From NCBI GenBank assembly GCA_021835185.1, contig JAKBQO010000061.1:1-8074 (forward strand): DNA of 8,074 nt, read 5' to 3'. Position numbers and translations under genes: made by a program. The stretch is from Thermoplasmata archaeon (GTDB lineage: Archaea > Thermoplasmatota > Thermoplasmata > Thermoplasmatales > Thermoplasmataceae). This document shows, piece by piece, positions 1 to 6,866 of the stretch (positions are counted from its first letter, which is position 1; every line of letters begins with the position of its first letter). The notes under the pieces were generated by a model, which did no database searches, had not been told where the DNA came from, and saw only the letters and a program-made list of their open reading frames with translations.

Positions 1-204
1 AACAGGGCGTATTAAGGATAAATTCTTTAAAGCCGATTCAATATTGGCCAAGGTGAATACAAATGGCAACTGATATGGATGTACTCTATCAAATGTGAGG
101 CTTATCGGTTCAAAGGCAATAAGTATTAAAATATAGAGTGGATAAATGAATACCAGAGCAAGTATTATAGCCATTATATAAGATGATATATTTTTATTTT
201 TCAT
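1..204 (-). CDS. MalG-type sugar ABC transporter permease, N-terminal fragment
   Basis: The first 68 codons of a membrane protein that runs off the left edge. I read them by reverse-complementing bases 1-204; the frame is open throughout. The protein starts MKNKNISSYIMAI, continues with one strongly hydrophobic segment (about residues 8-31, rich in I, L, A and Y) and then a hydrophilic stretch containing PYQLPFVFTLANIESAL. A short cytoplasmic tail, a first transmembrane helix and then an external 'P..(F)TL.N...' stretch is the usual beginning of MalG-like permeases of the carbohydrate uptake (CUT1) family. The ATG lies 11 bases inside the end of the MalF-type permease gene, as is common for paired permeases, and suggests translational coupling. 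The diagnostic EAA loop would lie outside the window, so the assignment depends partly on the neighbour. Confidence 0.8.
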   Translation of the reverse strand, partial: MKNKNISSYIMAIILALVFIYPLYILILIAFEPISLTFDRVHPYQLPFVFTLANIESALKNLSLIRPV

Positions 205-1039
205 ATTGTGCCGTCCCTCCGAATTTAATTATTACAAATGCAAAAACCAGAATTATTAGCAAAAGCACCGTAGCAGCAGCATATGAGTAACCAATCGTCG
301 ATATAGAGGTAAAATACTCATACACAAGTGTATTTATTAAAGATGGGTGATAGCCAATTAATATTAATGGTAAAGCGAATATATTAAATTCACTAACGCC
401 TCTTATTAAAAGAGCTATTGCAATAAAGGGCGCCAGATTTGGAAGTGTTATATAGATAAATCTTCTCAAAGGTCCAGCCCCATCTACACTGGCAGCCTCA
501 CTCATTGAAGGGGGTATGCTAGAAAGACCACCAAGCAATATTAGCGCTACCAACGGCGTATTCTTCCAAAAATCTGCAAACATTACAACGCCCATGGATG
601 AATAAATATTGGAATACCAGTTAACATCTGGAATGCCAAATGAATGTAGTGTTGAGTTTGCGAATCCTCCTATAGGACTGAAAATAAGCGCAAAAATAAA
701 GGCGGAAACAACTGTGGCAACACCATAGGGTATTATAAATACTGTAGAGAAAAATTTGTTCCCCTTTAAGGATTTGATTAAAATATTCGCTATAAGCATG
801 GCGAAAAAGAGCTGAATTAATAAAGCACCGAAACTAACAATCACAGTATGAAACATCGAGTTAAGAAGACCCCCATGAACTATGGCAGTATAGTTTGATA
901 AAGAATAAACCCCCTTGGATGATTTAAAGCTAAAAAGTACTACGGATGCAGCAGGGAAAAAGGATAAAATTGCTACGTATGCTAAGGCCGGAAGAACGAA
1001 GAGTAGATATTTATAGTTTCTATATTTTTTAACATACAT
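194..1039 (-). CDS. MalF-type sugar ABC transporter permease
   Basis: A 281-residue integral membrane protein that would form one half of the transmembrane channel of a carbohydrate ABC importer. About six hydrophobic segments can be seen (roughly residues 11-36, 63-88, 98-120, 147-170, 203-226 and 253-272). Between the fourth and fifth lies the permease signature that docks the ATPase subunit: EAASVDGAG at 181-189 followed by F-x-I-TLP ending at 200, matching the EAA-x3-G-x9-I-x-LP consensus. Length is typical of the compact MalF/UgpA-like permeases of the CUT1 family (binding-protein-dependent sugar importers). The start ATG is followed by a short basic cytoplasmic tail (MYVKKYRNYK). The downstream gene overlaps it by 11 bases and encodes the partner permease; the likely binding protein is divergently transcribed to the right. 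Substrate cannot be told from the permease; a GH15 glucosidase nearby points to an alpha-glucoside. Confidence 0.93.
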   Translation of the reverse strand: MYVKKYRNYKYLLFVLPALAYVAILSFFPAASVVLFSFKSSKGVYSLSNYTAIVHGGLLNSMFHTVIVSFGALLIQLFFAMLIANILIKSLKGNKFFSTVFIIPYGVATVVSAFIFALIFSPIGGFANSTLHSFGIPDVNWYSNIYSSMGVVMFADFWKNTPLVALILLGGLSSIPPSMSEAASVDGAGPLRRFIYITLPNLAPFIAIALLIRGVSEFNIFALPLILIGYHPSLINTLVYEYFTSISTIGYSYAAATVLLLIILVFAFVIIKFGGTAQYEK

Positions 1040-1093
1040 AAGGAATTATTTATTGAAATGTTATATTTAAACATTTTTATTATGACAATAATG

Positions 1094-1103
1094 TATTTAT
1101 AAG
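1094..1103 (-). promoter_or_regulatory. TATA box for the permease operon
   Basis: Read on the minus strand the sequence is CTTATAAATA, a very good archaeal TATA box, preceded by the purine-rich CAGAAATG that could serve as a BRE. With the usual spacing of about 26 bases from the box centre, transcription would begin near 1072, leaving a 5' leader of about 30 bases before the ATG at 1039. No Shine-Dalgarno-like motif is visible in that leader (AATAATTCCTT lies next to the ATG). This contrasts with the other promoters in the window, which are placed for leaderless transcripts. Confidence 0.65.
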
Positions 1104-1299
1104 CATTTCTGTCGATAATTTTTATTATTATTGAATATTTGGTTAATTTATACATAAAACTTTGCTATTTTTAATTTAATTTCTGAATATTTGTGCAAAT
1201 TGAGGGGAAAATACGAATATCATCCATTTTTTACTTTTTTCGTATTAATTTTAGTTTCTGCTTCGTATAATCTCTACTTTATATCCCGTGCTGTCATCA
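1104..1299. other. AT-rich intergenic DNA between permease promoter and TnpB remnant
   Basis: No credible coding region is visible. It is the left part of the 648-base gap between the divergent permease and binding-protein genes. It contains the 8-base inverted repeat noted separately, and since it lies just beyond the stop codon of the TnpB remnant it may include what is left of the right end of that insertion element. I could not recognise a clear terminal hairpin or target site. Confidence 0.5.
1210..1246. repeat. Inverted repeat AATACGAA / TTCGTATT with a third half copy
   Basis: AATACGAA at 1210-1217 and its exact reverse complement TTCGTATT at 1239-1246 are separated by 21 bases; a further TTCGTAT lies at 1262-1268. 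It sits between two divergently transcribed sugar-transport units, more than 100 bases upstream of the permease TATA box. It could be an operator or a relic of the adjacent insertion element's end; with DNA this AT-rich, chance is a real alternative. Confidence 0.35.
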
Positions 1300-1568
1300 T
1301 TACCCACTCACTGAAAAATTGAATGTCCCTACTTTATCTGCATGTGCCTGCTTCCTATTTTTAAGAATAAGAGTCGCCGGACTATTATATGGGTAAAATT
1401 CACCGACATTCACAAACAATCCCTATCCGCAGAATATTCAAAATAAGGACTCTACACTATAATAGTCAGGCAAGATTATTCAAAGTGATTTTAATAATAT
1501 CAGGGTTATTTATATTTCATCTCTCTGGAACAACCCACACAAAAGGCAAAGAACCAAAAATAATTAAC
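1300..1568 (-). pseudogene. Decayed C-terminal end of a TnpB (IS200/IS605-type) gene
   Basis: No single frame is open, but pieces in different minus-strand frames line up, in order, with the end of a TnpB/OrfB protein. From about 1568 one frame reads VNYFWFFAFCVGCSREMK, resembling the 'V-D-R-W-F-x-S-S-x-x-C-x-x-C-G-R-E-M-K' start of the zinc ribbon. Around 1480-1470, HFE, a stop and SC-LT recall the second cysteine pair (FxCxCGLTI). TGTAGAGTCCTTATT near 1457 differs by a few substitutions from codons for DRDLN, followed by NILRIG, the conserved C-terminal 'DRDxNASxNI' motif. A frameshift then leads to VNVGEFYPYNSP and KNRKQAHADKVGTF, ending FSVSG and a stop at 1300-1302. Two in-frame stops and at least one frameshift make it non-functional. 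Everything upstream of the zinc ribbon, including the RuvC core, is gone. This is read by eye; a translated search would be decisive. Confidence 0.6.
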
Positions 1569-1655
1569 AGATAAATATAGATGTACTATAAATATTAGAA
1601 GTGTTAAATTTAGAAGAGTTAATATACTTAACGCAAAAATTTAGTTTTAATAATA

Positions 1656-1667
1656 AAATTTATATAC
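1656..1667 (+). promoter_or_regulatory. TATA box of the solute-binding protein gene (leaderless)
   Basis: AAATTTATATAC is centred near 1661, about 26 bases before the ATG at 1688. That spacing puts transcription initiation at the start codon itself, as expected for a leaderless archaeal mRNA. It is the main reason for preferring the ATG at 1688 over the GTG at 1601, which lies upstream of the box. Confidence 0.7.
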
Positions 1668-1687
1668 AACCTATTAAATACCGTAGT

Positions 1688-3115
1688 ATGAAAAACCCAG
1701 AAGAAGGATTGAAGAAACCAAAGAATAATCTTTTGGTTAAGGTAATTGCAATAGTAATTGCAGTGGTTGTTATCGGTGTGGTAATCGCAGAAGAGCTGCC
1801 GAATTTATTACCGAAAGCAGCTAAAGTACAAACACTGGCGGTGTACCCTGGCCCAAGTGGACCAAATAACTCAGACCATCTACTAGGGGGATGTGTTATT
1901 GGTGAAGCAAATACAACAGGGCTATCTGGAAGTAAGGTAGCGGCAATGGATACGTTTATATCCTATATGTTGTCTCCTCCAGTACAGTTTGCATGTGAGA
2001 AAGCTACAGGATTTATACCAATAAGCTCACATAACACAAGTGTGATGCCAGCAGATCTATATAAAGGGACTACAACGGTAGATATAACATATTTCACTAG
2101 CATATCGACATCAGATTACACATTTACAAAGAATATGGTCAATGCCTTCAATAGCCATTATACGAATATAAAAGTCACATCCAAAGATGAGGTTGCTACA
2201 AGCATAATTACTGGAGTTGAAAGTGATATTGGTGCTAAGCAGACAACACCTATAGTGGTGAGCATAGATAATCTTGACATCGGAGTTCTTGCCTATGGTC
2301 ATTTTCTCGCTAACATGAACTACAACACCACTTTAACTGCAAAAAGTGTAATGCCAGCACATGTAATACCATCCATAGTAAATCTTACAAACTATACAAG
2401 CACAGTGTTTGCTGGCAGCATACCCTTTATAACACAGATAATAAATACACCGTTGGTATGGATAGACCAGACAGCTTTAAAGGCCGCAGGAATAAGCAAG
2501 GAGCCACATAATTATACTGCTCTTCTCAGTGATGCAAAAACTCTATTCACTAAGTATCACCAGGGCATGATCAACTTCCAGGGACATGGTGGAGCAAGTA
2601 CTGCAACGGAACTATATCAAATGTTTGTACAGTTTGGTGGGAACCCGGTGACGTTTAATTCAACACATGATGCGAGTACGATGTACTATGTATACAACTT
2701 AAGCAAATATTTCAGTCCAGAATACAAAACATCATATTGGGCATCCTATAAAGGACTGGCTGCAAATAAATACACAATGATGGATTATCAGTGGCCAGGA
2801 TCGGTAGATCTTAAAACGGTCGGAATGAACACCACACAGATAAGTGGAAATAATTCCGTATTGAATGTATCAATAAAGGCGTTAAGTGAAGGGGTATTTA
2901 TTAGAGATCCAGTACCATGGATAGCAGAGTGGCAGATAATAATGGATAATGTTTGGACAAAACTTATAGTTGATGGACATTCCCAGAATTACACTACAAT
3001 ATCCAGCGCGTTGAATTCTGCGAATTCAGATATGTTCAATTATTTAGTCGCCAATTACAACTTAACGGTTGCACATGACTATGAAAATGGAATGTATAAA
3101 CCCATAATAGTCTAA
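1688..3115 (+). CDS. Membrane-anchored sugar-binding protein of an ABC importer, with rearranged segment order
   Basis: A 475-residue extracellular solute-binding protein expected to capture a sugar for the divergent permeases. A short basic tail (MKNPEEGLKKPK) precedes one hydrophobic helix (about 16-34) with no lipobox, so it is probably anchored by an uncleaved N-terminal helix. The mature part carries family 1 binding-protein motifs, but in an unusual order. Residues 46-127 (AVYPGPSGP, LGG, SKVAAMDTFISYML, GFIPIS) match what is normally the late N-lobe segment. The canonical beginning follows from about 130 (VDITYFTS, then MVNAFNSHYTNIKV). Next come the SIPFITQIINTPLVWID region (about 244-260), a QGHGG and FGGNP region, DYQWPG (to 371) and, after only about 32 residues, FIRDPVPW (from 404) and the C-terminal helices. 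Fourteen N-x-S/T sequons suggest heavy glycosylation; the only two cysteines (69, 103) both fall in the moved block. An in-frame GTG at 1601 would add 29 residues but precedes the TATA box. Family call sure; substrate unknown. Confidence 0.88.
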   Translation: MKNPEEGLKKPKNNLLVKVIAIVIAVVVIGVVIAEELPNLLPKAAKVQTLAVYPGPSGPNNSDHLLGGCVIGEANTTGLSGSKVAAMDTFISYMLSPPVQFACEKATGFIPISSHNTSVMPADLYKGTTTVDITYFTSISTSDYTFTKNMVNAFNSHYTNIKVTSKDEVATSIITGVESDIGAKQTTPIVVSIDNLDIGVLAYGHFLANMNYNTTLTAKSVMPAHVIPSIVNLTNYTSTVFAGSIPFITQIINTPLVWIDQTALKAAGISKEPHNYTALLSDAKTLFTKYHQGMINFQGHGGASTATELYQMFVQFGGNPVTFNSTHDASTMYYVYNLSKYFSPEYKTSYWASYKGLAANKYTMMDYQWPGSVDLKTVGMNTTQISGNNSVLNVSIKALSEGVFIRDPVPWIAEWQIIMDNVWTKLIVDGHSQNYTTISSALNSANSDMFNYLVANYNLTVAHDYENGMYKPIIV

Positions 3116-3120
3116 AATAA

Positions 3121-3170
3121 TTTTTTATAATTTTAATCTGTTTTTAAAATAAAAACTACAAATTTTTTTT
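3121..3170 (+). terminator. T-rich terminator after the binding-protein gene
   Basis: Runs of six, five and eight T occur at 3121-3126, 3141-3145 and 3163-3170, within 60 bases of the stop codon, without a strong GC hairpin. Oligo-T tracts of this kind are the usual archaeal intrinsic terminators. The A-rich stretch at 3146-3155 would give a T-run on the minus strand and could serve the convergent GH15 gene as well. Confidence 0.6.
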
Positions 3171-3256
3171 CTAATATTTATAATATAAAATTTCTAGACT
3201 TTTCCGTACGGTACTGAATATTATAGTCCTGTATAATGACTATTGGGAAAGTAAAA

Positions 3257-5086
3257 TTACTCTGAGCTTTTCCCTAAAACCCTGTTCAATTTTATTGCTG
3301 CCCTTATAACACCCAGATGTGTGATAGCCTGTGGAAAATTGCCCAGTAGCTCATTACAGTCGTTAAAGTCTATTTCTTCCGAGAAAAGCATCAAATGATT
3401 AGAATGTTTCAACATATTTTCAAATGTCTCTTTAGCTTCATTTATACGCCCTAACAGTATCAAATCTTCCACATACCAGAAGGACATGAGTAAGAAAGCA
3501 TTATCCTTCCCCTGAAGATAATCATCAATAATATATCGTCTAAATAGCCCACATGGGTTCTTCAGATCCTTCTCAACTTTTGCTACGGTAGATATGAATC
3601 GAGGGTCGGTAGCCTTAATAAAGCCGGTTAAGGGCATTCTCAACACTGATGCATCGACTTCATCGCTACCATAATATTGAGTAAATGCACCAATGGTGGA
3701 GTTATATCCCTTCTCAAGTATGTCTTTTTTTATTTCATTTTCTATGCTGCGCCATTTACTGTACGGTGCATGATAGTCAAGTGCTTTGCCCATTTTAATT
3801 GCTCTGTCAAATGCCGCCCATGATATTAATTTAGAATATAGGTAATGCTTTGGTTCTGATCTAATTTCCCAAATGCTTGAATCAGGCAATTTCCATAAAT
3901 CCTTAAGTGTGTCCAGAAGTTGAATTACAAAATCCCAGAGCTGTGTAGTTACAAGGCCGCCTGCTTCCTGAAATCTGAATATAGCGCTTACTAAGGATCC
4001 GTATTGATCTATTTGAAGCTGGTCCGACGCTTTGTTTCCACTTCTGACCGGAAGAGAGGCCATATGCCCTGAAAGATTTACTATTTCCTCATTTAAGTTG
4101 TCATCGCCGTTTATCGTATACATTGTTTTTAACTTTTTATCCCGCTGAATTATTGCCATTATATTATATAGGAATTTTGCCGGTTCCTCGGTCAAACCAA
4201 TGAAAGAAAAAGCTTCTATTACATAGGCGGTGTCCCTAATCCATGTATGTCTATAATCCCAATTTCTTTCACCCCCTATTACCTCAGGAAGGCTTGTTGT
4301 TGGGGCTGCCACCATCATTCCTGTGGGTCCATGGAAAAGCCCCTTTAATGTGACTGCCGATCTTATAACATAATCACGATACAGACCATTGTAATTTATT
4401 TTCACGGCCCATGATTTCCAGTACCGTCTAGTTTCTTCCAATCTGTAGTCTGATCTGTATTGTTTTACATTTCCTATCTGCCTTACTCCACTCTGTATAA
4501 CTATCCATTCGGATGTATCTTTCTTCAAAATAATGTTATTATAGACATTTCCCCTTCCCTTAATTAATTTAATATTAGTAGAAATGCCAAGTGTTTGATC
4601 TTCCGAAGAAAAAAGGTATCCATAACTATTTCCTGTTATTTTTTTCTGGCCTGCCCCAAAATTAAAATTTGGTTTTAAATCTATAGATACCTCAACATCA
4701 GAACTTGGTGCTTCTATAAATCTATGTATTTCAGGGAAATTTATTGTTCCGGACTCCGAAATCGGGAAGAAATCTGTAAGCCTGAGAATGACCTGATCAT
4801 CCTTTATAAATTCTGTAATCAATACATTAGTGTACTCCTCATAAAATTGTTTAACGTAGCATTCCATAATGGGTTTAATTTTAAAATAACCTCCATTTTG
4901 TGAGTCAAGTATGGCATCAAAAACAGGGTTAGAATTAAAGTCTGGCAAACATGCCCAGTCTATGGTTCCATCTATTCCTATAAGTCCCGCTGTTCTACTA
5001 TTTGCAATGAATCCATGATTTGCTATTTTTAGATGCCCCAGATTATATGCCTGCGTGACATTGTAAAGCCCATTATCTATACTCAT
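3257..5086 (-). CDS. GH15 glucoamylase/trehalase family enzyme, cytoplasmic
   Basis: A 609-residue inverting glycoside hydrolase of family 15, which removes glucose from the non-reducing end of alpha-glucans or splits trehalose. The N-terminal beta-sandwich begins with the family motif HGFIANSRTAGLIGIDGTID and WACLPDF (24-50). The (alpha/alpha)6 catalytic domain starts near 235 and carries GGERNWDYRHTWIRD (271-285, substrate-binding region), PVRSGNKASDQLQIDQYG (347-363), WEIR with Glu407 as likely general acid, SK and DRA around 418-429, and LFSEEID with Glu570 or Glu571 as likely base, followed by LLGNFPQAITHLG (580-592). All expected motifs are present and the length is usual for the short prokaryotic form. 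No signal peptide or membrane helix is seen, so it should act in the cytoplasm on imported sugar. Archaeal members of this group from Thermoplasma have been described as trehalases, so trehalose is as likely a substrate as maltodextrin; sequence alone does not decide. Confidence 0.92.
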   Translation of the reverse strand: MSIDNGLYNVTQAYNLGHLKIANHGFIANSRTAGLIGIDGTIDWACLPDFNSNPVFDAILDSQNGGYFKIKPIMECYVKQFYEEYTNVLITEFIKDDQVILRLTDFFPISESGTINFPEIHRFIEAPSSDVEVSIDLKPNFNFGAGQKKITGNSYGYLFSSEDQTLGISTNIKLIKGRGNVYNNIILKKDTSEWIVIQSGVRQIGNVKQYRSDYRLEETRRYWKSWAVKINYNGLYRDYVIRSAVTLKGLFHGPTGMMVAAPTTSLPEVIGGERNWDYRHTWIRDTAYVIEAFSFIGLTEEPAKFLYNIMAIIQRDKKLKTMYTINGDDNLNEEIVNLSGHMASLPVRSGNKASDQLQIDQYGSLVSAIFRFQEAGGLVTTQLWDFVIQLLDTLKDLWKLPDSSIWEIRSEPKHYLYSKLISWAAFDRAIKMGKALDYHAPYSKWRSIENEIKKDILEKGYNSTIGAFTQYYGSDEVDASVLRMPLTGFIKATDPRFISTVAKVEKDLKNPCGLFRRYIIDDYLQGKDNAFLLMSFWYVEDLILLGRINEAKETFENMLKHSNHLMLFSEEIDFNDCNELLGNFPQAITHLGVIRAAIKLNRVLGKSSE

Positions 5087-5106
5087 TTAAACTAAAACGT
5101 TACCAT

Positions 5107-5114
5107 GTATAAAG
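5107..5114 (-). promoter_or_regulatory. TATA box of the GH15 gene (leaderless)
   Basis: On the minus strand CTTTATAC is centred about 24-25 bases before the ATG at 5086, so transcription should begin at or next to the start codon. The perfect 8-base palindrome GTACGTAC at 5124-5131 lies about 10 bases upstream of the box and could be a regulator half of interest, though it is short enough to be chance. Confidence 0.6.
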
Positions 5115-5162
5115 AGTTTTTGAGTACGTACATAGAGGGATTACGGAGATATAATATACAAT

Positions 5163-5167
5163 AAAAA
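5163..5167 (-). terminator. Possible T-run terminator after the DRG-type GTPase gene
   Basis: Minus-strand reading gives GTTTTTATTG about 55 bases beyond the double stop (TAA TAG) of the GTPase gene. It is a single five-base T-run with no hairpin, so support is weak; the next gene downstream has its own promoter, which makes termination here plausible. Confidence 0.3.
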
Positions 5168-5222
5168 CAATCATTAAGAGTGTTGAGAAGGTGCACTGAC
5201 TTTATCCTGAAAAGATGTGCTA

Positions 5223-6305
5223 TTAGTACCTGCTTATTATTGTTACAACGTCTTCGTCGTTTATCTTATATTCCAGACCAACCCGCGCCTCTATTTTTCT
5301 TGAGGGCCCAGTTATAATTGCATATCTAAATGTAGAGATCATTTCCCTGCTAATCTTTCGGCAGACATCCCTTATTGTTGCACCCTCACTCAGTATAAGG
5401 GGTCTATCGTAGTCCACCTCCCCTGCCTTGTTTCTCATGTATACTCTTACCATATCAAGGGATTTATAAATCATATTCTTCATAGTCTCCAGATTATATC
5501 CTGTTTCAGCCGAAACTTCTATGTAATTACCGAAGTTCTTTAGCTTCTTCTTCAATTTATCCTCATCATGTGGCATATCTATTTTATTTACAACCATAAA
5601 GGATTTTATATAAACTATGTTTCCCTTGAAAAAATCTATAAGATCATCCATTCCAACATTTTCCCGGATATAAATATCGCCGTTGACTACCTTAAACTCC
5701 TTGGCAATATCCCGTATATCTTCATTGTTTATTTCAACATTTCTGGGTTTATGAATTTTCAATCCACCATAATTACTACGCTTAAATGATATATCCTTTC
5801 TTTTTCTGTTGAGTACTATTCCTGCTTTGTAAAGCTCTGCAACTATTCTCTCAAGTCCCTTCAATTGTATGTCAGTAACCAGTACGATAAGATCGACATT
5901 TCTTATGGTACTTATGATCTCCCTTCCCCGGCCGGCACCCAGGGCAGCATTGTCTATAATTCCTGGAAGATCCAGTATCTGTATCTGTGCCCCGTTGTAG
6001 TTTAATGTTCCAGGTATAACGGTAAGTGTTGTGAATTCGAAATTTCCCACGGTACTTTTTTTATTCGTAAGTGCGTTCAGAAGTGAACTCTTACCCACAT
6101 TGGGGTATCCGACCAGAGCCAGGGTGGCGTCTCCACTTTTGGAAACCGAGAAACCATAGCCACCAGATTTTTTGTGGGATTCCTCTTCCAGTTCCAGTTT
6201 TGACATTCTGGCCTTAAGCAACCCTATATGCTTTTCGGTGGCCTTATTTTTCTGTGTTTTCTTTATTTCGTCCTCTATTTCCTTTATTCTTTCCTGTATT
6301 GTCAT
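5223..6305 (-). CDS. DRG-type GTP-binding protein (Obg/DRG family) with TGS domain
   Basis: A 360-residue GTPase of the DRG subfamily, the archaeal and eukaryotic branch of the Obg group, linked to ribosomes and translation. An N-terminal helical region rich in K and E (1-45) is followed by the G domain: G1 GYPNVGKS (66-73), switch region FEFTTLTVIPG with Thr92/93, G3 DLPG (112-115) followed by GAGRGREI, G4 NKID (240-243) and G5 SAETG (265-269). A charged insertion between about 165 and 235 is characteristic of DRG proteins. The C-terminal TGS domain (about 285-360) contains RPLILSEGATIRDVCRKI and ends DEDVVTIISRY. Length and order match the family closely. Its ATG overlaps the mtq2 stop codon as ATGA, indicating translational coupling. 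Eukaryotic DRGs need a DFRP partner; none is encoded here. Confidence 0.95.
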   Translation of the reverse strand: MTIQERIKEIEDEIKKTQKNKATEKHIGLLKARMSKLELEEESHKKSGGYGFSVSKSGDATLALVGYPNVGKSSLLNALTNKKSTVGNFEFTTLTVIPGTLNYNGAQIQILDLPGIIDNAALGAGRGREIISTIRNVDLIVLVTDIQLKGLERIVAELYKAGIVLNRKRKDISFKRSNYGGLKIHKPRNVEINNEDIRDIAKEFKVVNGDIYIRENVGMDDLIDFFKGNIVYIKSFMVVNKIDMPHDEDKLKKKLKNFGNYIEVSAETGYNLETMKNMIYKSLDMVRVYMRNKAGEVDYDRPLILSEGATIRDVCRKISREMISTFRYAIITGPSRKIEARVGLEYKINDEDVVTIISRY

Positions 6306-6844
6306 TTTCTCACTTTTAGTTCAAAAAGCACTATGGCCTCGAAATCAAAACTCAACGATTTAATTTTAATGAATTCATAGTTTGTGTTTTTCTTTATAAA
6401 TGATTCCATATCCGTCAAATCAGAAAGTACTATGTAGATATTGCCTCCGGGGTTCAGGTATTCATGGGCAGTTTCCAGAAATCTCCCTGTTACTGCAAAA
6501 CCATCCTTTCCACCTGACCACTGTGGACTTTCTGCCTCAACAGGAAGATATGGGGGGTTAAATATTATGGTATCATATTTTCCATGCACGTTTTCGAACA
6601 GATCCGACATAACTATATCTAAATGCACATTATTGATGGTTGCATTGTGCCATATCAGTCCTACTGCCTTTGGGGAAATATCGGCTGCAGTGACATTATG
6701 CCCCTGGCTTGCCAGCGTTATAGCTATTAATCCTGAGCCAGAACCCATTTCCAGGACATCTTTTCCACATTTTACATTATCCAGAATAAGGTAAGTATCC
6801 TCTGCCGGTCTGTAAACATCATTAGAGTAATCAAGATTGATCAT
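6302..6844 (-). CDS. mtq2: HemK2/Mtq2-type protein methyltransferase
   Basis: A 180-residue class I S-adenosylmethionine-dependent methyltransferase. The N-terminal VYRPAEDTYLIL (10-21) is typical of the Mtq2/HemK2 branch. Then come the SAM-binding motif I EMGSGSG (32-38), the acidic residue after strand 2 (ADIS, Asp55), the catalytic NPPYLP (96-101), which binds the amide group that is methylated, and the WSGGKDG motif (109-115). In archaea and eukaryotes this enzyme works with the small activator Trm112 to methylate the glutamine of the GGQ motif of release factor 1; lysine and other substrates are known for eukaryotic relatives. Unlike bacterial PrmC it lacks the extra N-terminal helical domain, which fits its small size. 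It lies 60 bases after rad50 and overlaps the GTPase gene by four bases, so release-factor modification and a ribosome-associated GTPase would be made together. Confidence 0.9.
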   Translation of the reverse strand: MINLDYSNDVYRPAEDTYLILDNVKCGKDVLEMGSGSGLIAITLASQGHNVTAADISPKAVGLIWHNATINNVHLDIVMSDLFENVHGKYDTIIFNPPYLPVEAESPQWSGGKDGFAVTGRFLETAHEYLNPGGNIYIVLSDLTDMESFIKKNTNYEFIKIKSLSFDFEAIVLFELKVRK

Positions 6845-6866
6845 GATTCTTTATAATATCACAAAG

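Noticed and set aside
1380..1467. Ten-base inverted repeat GACTATTATA / TATAATAGTC
   Set aside because: Both arms fall inside the aligned TnpB coding remnant and are AT-rich, so they are most likely a coincidence and not transposon ends.
1389..1574. 61-residue plus-strand open frame in the intergenic region
   Set aside because: It lies antisense to the TnpB remnant, has no promoter or ribosome-binding site in front and resembles no family; it is better explained as a shadow of the decayed tnpB.
1601..1687. In-frame GTG start adding 29 residues to the binding protein
   Set aside because: It lies upstream of the TATA box at 1656-1667, and the extra residues would put a long polar stretch before the membrane anchor; the ATG at 1688 fits leaderless initiation.
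3204..3243. Palindrome CCGTACGG and short inverted repeat ATAGTC/GACTAT downstream of the convergent genes
   Set aside because: Too short and without a following T-run to be called a terminator hairpin or an attachment site.
6441..6794. 117-residue plus-strand open frame opposite mtq2
   Set aside because: It is antisense to a gene with complete family motifs and has no recognisable protein character.
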